A stretch of DNA of 64,000 nucleotides from Roridomyces roridus (lineage: Eukaryota > Basidiomycota > Agaricomycetes > Agaricales > Mycenaceae). Below, in pieces: positions 47,611 through 59,100 of the stretch (within the stretch, counting starts at the first letter, position 1; every line of letters begins with the position of its first letter). Both the position numbers and the translations under genes were made by a program. The notes beneath the pieces were generated by a model, which saw nothing but the letters and a program-made list of their open reading frames with translations, had not been told where the DNA came from and searched no databases. The stretch is taken from NCBI GenBank assembly GCA_029378245.1, contig JARKIF010000011.1, forward strand, positions 1,860,001-1,924,000, read 5' to 3'.

Positions 47611-49384
47611 GCGAGGTTGAATGTACTGTGAATCCGTGTACATGTGATCGTGAATGGTGCACATGTGATCAAATATCATGTGATCAATCCCACTCTCTCT
47701 TCTTTTTGCCGCACCCGTTCACTCCTTTGCTCATGCCCTCATGAACGCGAAACGCAAGAGGCCTACGGTCATCCACGTCGGGTCCCATCCCGCTGATGAG
47801 CATGGAATTTGACTGCCCTTGAAAACATGTATTTTGCATGATTTCAGATGTGGTTTCCATACTATATGATCTCAATACGAGAGCTGATGTCGAGCCCAGA
47901 GACAGTCAGTACGGTGGATACTTTAGAGTACTATACAGGTTGAAGGGTATTTACCTGGATACGACTGATGGACTCACTCCGAAACATGTAGGAGGTGTGG
48001 ATACCTGCCTTACCAATGGGATACACCAATTAAACAGTTCTTAACCGTTGTACGATTGTCAGCAGTTCGAACCTTGGTGCAAGTGCAATTCGGAGGTTCG
48101 GGAGTTCACGGAATGATGGACAAGTCGGCCGAATGACCTGAAACATGAGCAGACCGCCGAGACGGGTCCGATGGAAGTGACGTAGTAGCCGGAACAAGTG
48201 GATTCCGGCTCGGATACGGACTTTTAGTCAAGTATCTGCTGGTATCCGAGACCAAGAGTGGGAGATATGGGTATCGTTCGAGACCTACAACACGTGGGAG
48301 TACGTTTTGAGGCCATACTCTGGAGGGGAAGAAGGGATACAAGATATCCAAACTGTCCGAGTCATGGATCAGCGATAGAATCACGAGATAACATGCTGAA
48401 TCATGGCTTGGCGCTCTGGCTGACTGAGCACCAGTGCCAGATCAACCAATCAGGTCGTTTCTATTCAAGATACGTGGGAGATTCATCATTATTGTGCCAT
48501 TCGTTTGTACTATCATATGATTCCTGGACATGTATAAAGTAGATAGAGTGTTACCCAAGAGGGCAGCGGATACTTCCCCCACTAGCAAGCTACCAGGTGC
48601 GACTAAGGGATTTGTCCGAGGCTTTCGAAGGTGCATTGCGTAGCTTAGCAATCGCCCTTGAAAATCTAAATTGTTGTTTTGTTGGCTCCCGTCGTGTGAA
48701 TTGAGTTTGAAGCATAGTTTGGTTCGAGTGCAAGTTGGATTGTGACTAGGGTTTCAGCTCAGTGGCAGCTTTGGAAGGCTTGCTACGGCTTGGTACGGTT
48801 TGTGTGTCAATTAGGGTCTGGTTGTGTGTTCAGTGTCAGGAATTGGTTCAGGAATTTGTTGGAATTTGTGAAATCCGTGTTGTATCGGTCGCTGTCGTCC
48901 TCGGATACCAGTGTAAAAGGGATCGAGAGACCCAAATACCTCGCTTTGTGCAACCCGGCTTTTAGCCAAACCTTTATACATCTTTTGTGTTCAGCTGAGA
49001 AGCTTAAAATCTACAAAAACGCTTTAGAATTGTCATTCTTGGTTCATATCAAGGATCTTGATTCGCAATACAAAACTCGACCACTCATATCAAGACAATA
49101 TCACAGTATTCCCTACAACCTTTCATAAGGCCCTGTACTAGGGACTTATACTCGCCTTTGCCTGCTGTCAATATAGTTGTCACTCGCCCCGGAGCTTCGT
49201 GATTGGGTTGTTTAGATATAGATTCGTCTGTATCGAGACTCATCTAGTCTTGTTGTTTTGAGTTGGTTGATTTCTATAGTAGGTTTAGAGCACATACATC
49301 ACCGCCGCACCAAGTGCATCGTCGGCCTCCGCAAATGCCTCTGCGTCTCAAAGCACTTCCCATCTCCGAGTCACCGGCCAGATT
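47611..49384. other. 1.8 kb without a supported gene
   Basis: The word CATGTGATC occurs three times between 47640 and 47685. A plus-strand open frame at 48742-49128 has no recognisable motif. The TG/TTG-rich style near 48650-49260 resembles untranslated or LTR-derived DNA, but I see no repeat partner. Confidence 0.4.
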
Positions 49385-50666
49385 TTGCGAGAGAAAACGT
49401 CGATTCATCAAGACAATGGGCATGTCACCCAAGCCAGATCTGTTCTTGGTGCCAAACCTGCTCCGGTACTCCGTCAAAGCCAGGCCAGCAAGACGCCCAC
49501 TCCGATGAATGCGGACTGGACCTACAATGACGAGGACGATACCTTCGGGCCAGATGACGATGCATCTTTCTCGGAGGGACCTCGGGCGCTGCGCGACTCG
49601 GTAAGCCCAGAGCTCCCAGTGAGGTCTTCCTCTAAATCAGGTGTATAGGACGATCCCAACGCGCAATGGGTCAAGAACTTTGCCTCAGTCTTCCTCCAAG
49701 AAATGCTGCGGCATGAGGGCCGTGGCGGACACGCCAAATTCAGTGTCTGCCGCAGGTGTTGCAGCGCCATTCCCGAGTACCGATGTCGAGATTGTTTGGG
49801 AGGTGGAGAGCTTCTCTGCCGTGGCTGTCTGGTTACTGCCCATCGGCAGCTTTTTTTTCATCGGGTCGAGGTGTGTGTATACCACGCTCAAGCATCTACA
49901 TTTTCTGAGATGCACTGTAGCGATGGACAGGGAACCACTTTGATAAAGTCAAGCTCAAGGACCTTGGCGTGCGAATCCAGCTCGGCCACTGGGATGATGT
50001 CGACGGTCGCTGTGCGCACCCCCTCCGCGCCCCTGGTGACGACTTTGTCATCATCGACGTCTCCGGAGTGCATGAAGTTGGCGTTGACTTCTGTGGATGT
50101 GGTGGTGGCGGTCATCACTGTGTCCAGCTTCTCCGTGCATCAGCAACTTGACACCCTCTTTTCGGGAGGCTCAAGAGCTTTTCTGGCCCTTTTTCCTCTT
50201 TTCCTTTTTTCACCACTTTTTGTTCGGCTTTTATGGAGTCAACAAGTAGCTTTTGATCCTTTCAGTCTTCTCAAGTATGCTTTTGTCATTCTGGTTAAAA
50301 AGTGGTCAAAAAAGACACAGCTCAAGTTGTGTAAGGAGGTCCTGGGAGGCACTCCGGAATATATGTGGGCACGGGTCTAGGTACTTGCATAAGACAGAAA
50401 GGCTGATCAAGGAGTATATCCCAGAGCTCAGAGACAGGCACAAGTCGGGGATTGAATGGTTTGTAGGACTCGATACGGTACATAGTAGATATACAGGGGA
50501 TATCTAGGCGCGTGAGCAGAGTCAAAAAGTCAGTAAAACAGCCACTCACCCAGTCCAGAATGCCCTTGCGTCTTCAGCAATCCCGCGCTGAACCTTGAAA
50601 CAGTCATCAGTTTGCCGCGGACGGAAGCTGAGGCCCATTCGGTGGGTTGGCGGTGTTCTGTGCTCT

Positions 50667-51205
50667 TAAGGCTCCAACTATTTCCGTTCGAAAACTGTTT
50701 CCCCCGAAAAAACGGTTTTTATTTCCGTTTTGTTTGCCGGGTTGGGGAAACAGTTTCACAAACGGTTTGGAAACGGTTTGTGTCGGCACCCCTGTGGAGA
50801 CTCGGAACCAGCCGCATGATTGCCACTCCCCGTCTCCTAGCAGGCCTGTGCACTTTGGGGAAGCACTTTCTTGGCATTTCCTTCAATGTTGCAAAATTCA
50901 AGCCACTCACAAACTATGGAATCAAACCCAGAGCTCTCGGCAGCTGCTTCGCCGAATTGATGTTAACCGACCAATTGTCAAGTCAGCGGCTCGTCTGGGC
51001 ATCAGACCGGCCTCGATGCCTCCCAGAGTGGTTCCCTCTACACACCTACGCTCCATGAGCATCCTGGAGCCACTCTCGACGCTCTGAAAAGGTGGTCAAA
51101 AATTAACCGTTCGCAAACCGTTTCAAACGGTTTGGAAACGGTTTCTTTCCGTTTCCGTTTTGTTTTCCGAAAATCACAAACGGAAACAGAACGGTTGGAG
51201 CCTTA
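50667..51205. mobile_element. 539-bp hAT-type MITE
   Basis: The tips are TAAGGCTCCAAC and GTTGGAGCCTTA. A perfect 8-bp duplication TGTGCTCT lies at 50659-50666 and 51206-51213. Subterminal DNA is packed with AAACGGTTT/GGAAACGGTTT words in both orientations, probable transposase-binding motifs. It is nested in the 2.3-kb element. No coding capacity. Confidence 0.93.
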
Positions 51206-51566
51206 TGTGCTCTTCAGGCAGTGAAGGACGAGGCGGCGCAGGGTGGCGATAGTGACCGAGGCAGTCCGAGGCGGATTTTGAGTCGGCGCCAAGCTCATTC
51301 CTCGAGTGTCGTCAACGGTGAAGGAGAAGGGGAGGTTGGGTCGCGATGGTGATGGTGTGGAAGAGAAGTCGAAAGAGGCCCGGGCCACGCGGTGATCGGC
51401 GTTGCAGCGCTTGCGGCCGCTGAACACGTGGTGTTGGTTGATGACTGAATTCGGACAGAAAACAACAAACGCCAACAACCCCTTCTTCCCTTCCCTCATC
51501 TCACCGACTCTCTGTCCCGTCGTCTCGTTGGTTTCTCCTGCTCCAGACTTGGTCCACTAGCCCACA

Positions 51567-52206
51567 ATGTTGCCTAGTGAGCATACCTGGCTGCTGGCCG
51601 TCGGAGCCGTCACAGTCTGACTCATTCCCTTGTAGACTGCATCCGCTGCACCGACTCGACTCGGTCCTGGACTTGAAAGTCGGGATGGTAGAGTTTGAGC
51701 CAACGGTGCGTGCTTCTTCCGCAGCTCTCACCCACTGATGATCCATCCCCACGTAGGGTGACCGACCTCGCGGACCGTGGCTGCGTCCTGTCAACTCGGT
51801 GTATGTCATCATCCATTCGCCCGCATCATCCGCAGTCATTGACTTCTGTCAGCCGGGCTTTCTCCTCTCCCAAGATCTGTCTGCGCGAAATGGAAGACGC
51901 GGTGAGCTACCTCATTCGACCTCCGTTATTGACATCCTCATCCTAATGTCCGGACAGGCTACGTATCACCTATCCACTCGGGTCCTTACGCACGCACACC
52001 TACGACCCGAATTGTTTCACCTTTGTCGGTCTGTGCCCGAACTCCAGCCGTTGTCGACACCCTGCAGCCACTACCTCAGTACGTGTTCATTGCACCGTCG
52101 TATAATCCGAATTCTAATTTTGACCCAACAGACTCATCCTGGGCTCCGCGCTGTTGTTGTTGCGTTGTTGCTGAGGGTACGTGCACGATCTCGTCCGTAT
52201 AAGTAG
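51567..52206 (+). other. Exon-like blocks inside the 2.3-kb element
   Basis: Several short blocks with canonical GT-AG borders read in a compatible frame: HPLHRLDSVLDLKVGMVEFE, GDRPRGPWLRPVNS, PGFLLSQDLSARNGRRG and YVSPIHSGPYARTPTTRIVS, then SVCARTPAVVDTLQPLPQ. No start codon fits the first block and no family is recognised. This may be a passenger gene fragment captured by the element, or chance. Confidence 0.3.
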
Positions 52207-53948
52207 ATTTGTACATTCAGTAGTGCCAAATGCAATACATATGTTTCTACTCTCATTGGTGTGGATTATGAGTGTTTCGGGGCAGCTTTTGGAAGCACTT
52301 TTGGGGGTGACCAGGCTGCTTTTTCTGAGGGTGAAAAGCACTTTTTTAAGCAAAGGGACCTAGCTTAAAAAAGTGCCGGACACTTTGTCCTCTTTTCCAC
52401 TTTTGACACTTTTTTGGGCTCAAAAAAGACGCAAAAGAAGAAAAAGCCCAAGGTGTCAAGCTGCTGATGTGCACATCTCTGGCCAGCAACAACCACAAAT
52501 CCGAGGACCGCATGTACATTCGCCGTCCTCTGTCGATATCAACTCATGGCATTCGAGTCCAAGTGTTCTGTGCTCGAGTTCTATGAATCCCTCGCGCGTG
52601 AAACTTACAACTTAAAACACCGGCGCGATAAGGTATGTGGTGCCCTTTCGCAACTATTGTTCCTCATAGATGATTTCTCAGGAGCGTTACGTCGAATTTC
52701 TACGCACAGTACGACAATGGCTTCACATCTCGATGCTCAAGCGGGCGGGGCGGGGACTTGACCCAAGTGGTATCGCGGGTACTCAGCCCGGGTAGTGCGC
52801 CCTCTTATGCCCGTGTTGCCCTCACCCAGGCAAAAACCTCCCTTTGGATTTTGCCTCCGCGCCCCCTGAGAAACAGTGTGTGAATCCAAAGCTGTATCCG
52901 GGCCGAAACTTACGAATTCGTATCCAGATTCCTATATGCGCTATTCCTCGCAATCGACGCCAATTTTCGTCTCAAGCGCAAGGATGTATCGTCGGAGGAA
53001 AAAGACCCGGGGTTTGGAAATGGCTGGGCTTTTTTCGGGGACGTCCATGCTTACATGCAGCATTTGCGGACACACTGGAATGATAAGCAGGAGGTACGTT
53101 CTCATCCAAATTGGTGTCCAACAGTTCTCATGATATTCCCTATGCAGCGCAGTCACTGCGTCGCGCACGACGCTGTTGATAAACCCGATCGCGAGTCGCG
53201 CGGTACCTCATCGTCAGGGGCTTGGAGTGGGTGATCTTCAGCTGGGAGAAAGGTACGACTCAAATCTGTGATCCATACATCAGGCGAGCTTATGACTGCA
53301 AGCAGATACATCAATATGGATTGGATATTCTTCCGTTCCATTGCCGGCACGCAGCTTGTACGGCTCTTTGTGTCCTACGACATTGCCTGTCAATGGCATA
53401 TTCACCTTTGGGAGCGTCTCCGCCGATATCAGGATGCCACACTGATGCTCGACGGACGTGGCAAATTCGTCACTTTCCTTATCCCCCAAGTTCCATCTCC
53501 CAGCTCACATCGAAGCGTGTAATCTCAAGTTCTCCTTTAACCTTACCCGGGATGTCGGAATGACTGATGGCGAGGGCCCCGAGCGTGGCTGGTCCAACTC
53601 CAATGCTCTGGCACGGAGCACAAAGGAGATGGGTCCTGGTGCACGGCGTGACACGCTAGACGCGCACTTCAATGATTGGAATCATAAGAAGATCATTGCA
53701 TTGGGTGAGCGAGCCATCTTGTGTCCTCATGCGACCTTTCTGACGTTTCTGCCGGCAGGCGCTCATCTGCAAAAGAAGACCAAGCTTGCTGTCTCCGAGA
53801 TGGTGAAGACGCGGGAAGCGCGCTTCGACCTAACGTTGACAACTTGATAGTTCTGTATGCAGTTACTGAACTTAGAACAGTGGAGTGGGTCAGGGTCCAT
53901 CCACCTCTTCCATCGCGCTGATTTGAACTACAGACTAACCGAGTGATT

Positions 53949-54494
53949 CACTGCATTCCGTAGCCTCCTAGGCAGAGGGTCTGCCTAGGGCGCCTCGGCA
54001 GACCCTACTCAGTCCGACCCTAGGGGAGAGTCTGCGTCGGTCTGCCAGGCTTGGTATGGGTTCCTGGCACTCGAAATTAGCAGACAATCCCCGGGAATAG
54101 AATGAACCGGAAGGCGCACTGAATCTGCGAGCGTTTGACGTGAGTCGTGGGGAACTTTTAGGCTACAAATGCGGCAAATGTGATGCTTGTCTGCGCCTTC
54201 CCACAGGCGTCAAGCGGCAGTTGCTAATTTTGAGTTCGTCTCGGTGGCAACGGTGAACTTCACAGAGATACTGAGACAGTGGAATGGATAATAGCATTGT
54301 ACGCCCCAAGGCCGAGCCAACCCTGCCCCAACCCTGCCCCACCCGGGCAGAGGCGATCTAGACCCACCCTCGGCAGACATAGCCCGACCTGGGCAGAGTG
54401 GGGTCGGGCAGACCTCGCTTAGGCACATCGGCAGACCTCGGCAGACATAGCCCGATCTAGGCAGGGTCTGCCGAGGGGGCCACGGAATGCAGTG
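53949..54494. mobile_element. 546-bp element with CACTG tips and 3-bp TSD
   Basis: The tips read CACTGCATTCCGTAGCC and, inverted, CACTGCATTCCGTGGCC, followed by imperfect similarity rich in GGCAGA/TCTGCC words. The 3-bp repeat ATT flanks it (53946-53948 and 54495-54497). CACT[AG] tips with a 3-bp duplication are the signature of the CACTA superfamily. A unit containing CTCGGCAGACATAGCCCG occurs twice in the right half. Non-coding. Confidence 0.78.
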
Positions 54495-54643
54495 ATTATG
54501 TGTAACTTGTGATCGTAGATACATAATCCTGGGCTTGCATAATGATATGACTTGGACACAGGAAATGTGAAGGAGACGACCGGTCCTCCCACAGCGGAAA
54601 AACACATTCCTCACAATCTCTTAAGCACGGCCGTGACCTGACA

Positions 54644-55933
54644 GGGGCTTACAGAAACTGCCGCACTGCCGCACTTTTGCCGCAGCAGCTACCGCACTGG
54701 ACCGCGTGGTGCCGCACTGATGTCACACTACCGCAGTGTCACGCTTGTGTCGCAGCTGCGGCAGTTTGCTTAAAGGTAGTACTGACCTGAAAATGGGATG
54801 AATGCTTGAATTTGTAGTCTGACACCCGGGGACTTGTTCTGTGCTGTCCGTTTCTCAAAAGAGTAAGTGTGTCGTGAGTTAAATCAATCTTAAGCAACAT
54901 CGGCTCAAGTAGGTACTACGAGCTCGAGCCTGTTTCGAACAACGGAGGGCCGCCACATGTATTCAAATGGGCTGTAGGGAAGCCGCCCCATGTCTTCTCA
55001 ATGAAAATGCTTCCCAGACCAGTCAACAGCGCATAGTTAGTTCAGTTCACGCCGAGAACTTTCGATTGATTATCAAGGTTCAACGCTCAAATAAGATGTC
55101 GCAGCGACGATACTTGATATGGCTCACTCCCGCATCTAATCTGCAGGCCTCGAGATTCAGTACCCAGCGAATTGATTTGTGGGTCAATTGTGGGTTATGA
55201 TTTGGTGGCCCCAAGTCGTACAAGCTTTTGCTTGAAATCGGGTGCCCGCGGCGCCGCACAACTGCCGCAACTTATGCTCTGAGCATAAGATTACTAGAAA
55301 CAATTAGAAAATTGAGTATCTGAATGCCCGAGGTGGTTGACGCAGCTGCCACTTTGTTCAACACATCTACCTAAAATTGATTTATCTCATGTTTGAACAT
55401 TAGTACTCGGAAACGGTCAACGGCAGCTGGGATGAGAACAAACCATCCATCCAAGGGTGTCCATGTCTCGAGAGGAAAAAAATTAGAGCAAAGTGCGGCA
55501 GTTTACAACTGCTGCTGCATTGTCACACTGCCGCACTGTAGGTGGTACTTTGCCGCAGCTGACCGCATGGTGCCGCACTGGACCGATTTACATAAGTGTG
55601 TAAGTATAGTGGAAAATTTGGATGATCTATGTTCGATTTGGGGTTTTGTGGGACTCCAGATACAATACCTTTACCTTGATAGGTGACTCATGCAGAGGCC
55701 AGGCTCCAACTCTAAATCCAAGTTCAAATTTGGATGAAACAGGCTCCATTACGGGTTCTTCACAACTCCATATACAATGGTTTGGCGTACGACAGTTCAA
55801 CATGCTCAGGTAAGTCTTCGACCGTATGAAACAGCTTTCTGTGAATTTACCTACCGCTTGCCTGCCGCAGCTGCGTGCCGCACCACTACCGCAACTACCG
55901 CTGCGGCAGCAGTGCGGTAGTTTCTGTAGGCCC
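54644..55933. mobile_element. 1,290-bp TIR element with 8-bp TSD and TGCCGCA arrays
   Basis: The tips are GGGGCTTACAGAAACTGCCG and, inverted, GGGCCTACAGAAACTACCG. A perfect duplication ACCTGACA sits at 54636-54643 and 55934-55941. The words TGCCGCA(C/G) and CCGCACTG are repeated at both ends and again at about 55490-55590 in the middle. The 8-bp duplication suggests a hAT-type non-autonomous element. No coding frame. Confidence 0.9.
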
Positions 55934-56155
55934 ACCTGACAGCAGTTTAGAGAGTACAAGTCTAGTGCTCACGAAGTGCTCTTCGCAAGTTTAACAGCAA
56001 GTTATGACTGATTCCTTATCTCTCGGAGTTGATACCGGCATTTTTTTTTTAAAAAAACAAAGAACTGTGCTGCAATATAACCGCCCACGGAATCGAACCG
56101 CTATATACAACAGATATACATAATGGCCAGTGCCTACATACGTGGAGATCTTCCC

Positions 56156-59100
56156 TCACCCATCCAACCTAGCAAACCACTCCCCCACCTCCTCATCGCC
56201 CATCCCAACTGTCTGCCCCACAATCACATCACACAAATCCCCATGCTCCCCCTCCGAATGCGCGCACAGCTCAGCGGGGTCGGTCGTCCGTGGGAGTGAG
56301 TATGTAACGCTGCGTAACAATGCCTTAGAGAGGAGGTGACAATCAAATGCAACGTACTTGACGGTGGCACAAGCCATACACGAAAACATCAACTTGTCTT
56401 TCGTCCATAGAATATCGAGATGACTTTGTCGTAATCGGAATTCTGAGTGAGTCGAGTCTAAATGCGTGGAACAAGTTGTGAGATGATGTGGACAGGGCAG
56501 GAATGTAATTACCCCAAGTGAGTTGAACCTCGATTGGTTCATTCTTGGGTGGAACCGTCACATTTTCCAGAGGCTCAGGAAGTAGCTCCGCTTGCACGAC
56601 TTCGACTTCTTCGACATCAGTGTCGTTGGTTCCGTCTGTAGTTATCACAGGGTCTTCATCGGTTCTGTCTGTAGCGATCACAGCGTCTGACGAACGGTGA
56701 GCACTGTTTTATAAGGCAGTTCAGGATCAAACTCACTCTCGTCGGGTTTCGGGTGTGTTGACGCCAAGCGACCCCCACTTGAAGTACTCGCAGTCGAATC
56801 CGATAGCCCCGTCGGGGTCAGTGCGGTTTCTGCCGAATGGTGGGTGAATACAATCCCATCTGCACAATAACAGACAGATTCACCCCTATTGGGTTGCAGC
56901 AAAGTATGCTTGTCGGAACGTGAAACCGCCGCAGTCTCTGCGATTGCTGACGCACAGTGAACCAACCGAATGCGAGCCAGAAACAGAAATAGGCTCACTG
57001 TCTTCCACTGGCCTCCGTGTCGGACCCTTAGCGGCCTGCGAAACTTGAACCACGGAAACGTCCTGGCAAGCCGGCGAAACAATCTTCCCCGGCACAAAAC
57101 TCCCCACCGGACTCTCCTTCCCTACCAGATCCCGCATATAATATTCCTTCAGCGCACCAATCATATCTTTCCACCCTCGCAATTGCAGCGGCGTCTCCTT
57201 GGGAGCCAACACCTGCAATTGCGCGAGAATTTGGCCCCAGGCGTTGTTGCCCAACTGATCAAAGAATGCATGATTACGGGAATAAGAGAGGGAAAGAAAA
57301 GAGAAGGTACCGTGCTCCCGCCACCTTTCTGCTCAACGATCGCGATAAGACTGGAAGCCGTAAACGTTGCTCCGCCCAGGGTGAATTTGTCTGCGTCTCC
57401 GATAAGAGACGGTCCGGGGGGACAGACGAACGGCGAGGGATCTTGCAGTGAACCAGAGTTGCGGCTGGGTGGCTTCGCGGGAGATGCTGTGTGATAGTGT
57501 GGATAAAAAGAATGTCAAAACCGAGAAACACTCACCAGCTTGCGAACTCGCGTGACTGTTCGTGGTCGACCCGGCTCTCTCCGCAAGCCTCCTCTCCAAC
57601 TCCCCCTTCAACGCCTGCAACCCCGCGTTCTTCTTCTGCAGCTCCATCGCAATCGCCTTCAACGCCTCCTTCGCACTTCTCTCCTTCAAAACCTCCCTCT
57701 CTAGCGCAGACCGATCCAATGTCCCGCTCATCCCCTCCAACCCCGCCGTAGCCAAATCCGCGTTCCTCGCCCTCAGCCCCTCATTCTCCTTCCGCAACCC
57801 AACATTCTCAGCCTCAAGCACCTCACCCCGCGCCCTAAGCCGCGAGTTCTGCTCAATCAACGTCAAAATTGGCGCAGACGTCACCAACCCGTCCAGAAGC
57901 TGATACTTTGCATACAACGCTCGGTAGTCCTTACCCAGCTGCTCTTTCTCGGCAAACAACTGGTCCCGGTGCCGCGCCAGCGTGCTTCGCTCTTGCAAAA
58001 GTTGATCCCGTTGCTGCGCGAAGGTGTTACGCTCTTGTAAAAGTAGCAGGCCGGCGAACTTGACATGATTGTGATTCGATTCCATCGTTTTGAGTCGGTT
58101 GACGAGAACGGAGTTGTCTGGGACGTGATGAGAGCGGGTGATGGGGATTTCCGCGAGGGATTTGGGACGCCACAGCGTGTCGGGCTCCGCGAGTCTACGC
58201 GAAGAGGACGCCTCCGGGATGGGCTGTTTTGTTGCGGGCAGCGGAGCAGGCGGGAGGTCGGGTGAGTCTGTGAGGTCGATGACGACTGTTTCTTCCGTCT
58301 GCTTTTGCTTCCCTTTATCAACGGTGCCGGATAAGGATACACGAGACGTCGACGCCATCAACACAGCGGTGGAAATCCTGTGTTAGTATTAGGGCTGATA
58401 ATCCATAGGCGGATGAAAAGTACTCACTCAGTGGGCGGTCGTCGCGGAGACGCCGCGGAGGATTCCACTCCTCCTCTTGAGACCGCATTCCCCGGTGAAA
58501 CACTAGACGCAGACGCCATCCTTGTGCTCGAGTCGCTACTAAAGTTCCTCATCGGCGTAAAGTCCAACTTGCCAGCATCCGCACTCGAGCCCACCGCCCC
58601 CAACGTCGTCCTCGTCTCACCTCTACAAGAATTCAACTCGGGAATATACGAACGAAAAGGCTGACACGAACCTGACATGCGCATCATGATCAACACTCGC
58701 CGAATGAGTGGGATTCGGTGCAGGAGACGCACTGGGTTCCACTCCCGCGCTACCAACCCACAGATCTTCAAAGTGATCTAAATCAGGCCGAGGTGAAGTG
58801 GCCGGTTCCGCTCGAGGCGCGGGTGGTCCGGTTCTGGAGCAAATCCGTGCTGGGGTAATGCTCAGTCGTGGACGGTAAGATGAGCTCGACGGCGGAGGGA
58901 CATTGGCGTTGGCGTTGGGGACGGAAGGAAGCCAAGGGTCTTGATATGCAGGCCAAGGCCCAGAGATCGGAGGCTCAGCGACCATGCGTGGTGGAGGAGG
59001 GGTTGGCTCAACTCGAGCTGTAGACGAGCGTAGTTCTTGTGATGCCGCAGAATTGCTATTCACAGATCGCATAACCCACTGCTCATGCCGCGGAAGGTGG

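Larger units (their letters stand above)
50139..52468. mobile_element. 2.3-kb TIR element with 4-bp TSD inside the KDZ gene
   Basis: The tips are ATCAGCAACTTGACACC and, inverted, ATCAGCAGCTTGACACC (16 of 17). Poly-T/CTTTT-rich subterminal sequence continues inward on both sides. The 4-bp duplication GTGC lies at 50135-50138 and 52469-52472. Deleting the element with one copy of GTGC restores CTTCTCCGTGCACATCTC, that is QLLRAHLWPAT in the KDZ frame, which fixes the borders to the base. No transposase is recognised. A 539-bp element is nested in it. Superfamily unknown: 4-bp duplications occur in several groups. Confidence 0.88.
49385..53847 (+). pseudogene. KDZ transposase with CxC2 domain, disrupted
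   Basis: A Kyakuja-Dileera-Zisupton (KDZ) DNA transposase remnant. Exons read an acidic N-terminus (NDEDDTFGPDDDASFSEG), DDPNAQWVKNFASVFLQEML then RHEGRG, and the CxC2 cysteine cluster (CRRCCSAIPEYRCRDC, LLCRGC) continuing KLKDLGVRIQLGHWDD, DDFVIIDVSGVHEVGVDFCG and CVQLLRA. After the insertion 50139-52468 come HLWPATTTNPRTACTF, ESKCSVLEFYESLARETYN, ERYVEFLRTVRQWLHISMLK, LFLAIDANFRLKRKDVSSEE, LVRLFVSYDIACQWHIHLWE, HLPAHIEACNLKFSFNLT and STKEMGPGARRDTLDAHFND. Lesions: the insertion, a TAG at 52793-52795, a loss of about 14 residues with a frame change near 53205-53225, an extra C near 53485, and a stop at 53847 before the usual C-terminal part. The protein is dead. Confidence 0.9.

Noticed and set aside
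48742..49128. 128-residue plus-strand open frame
   Set aside because: No recognisable motif; flanked by TTG-rich untranslated-style DNA; likely chance.
56085..56150. tRNA-like sequence on the minus strand (GGTTCGATTCCG with a perfect TATAT/ATATA stem and a GTT-containing loop)
   Set aside because: The acceptor arm has no 5' partner and the D-arm does not form; only the T-loop word and one stem fit.
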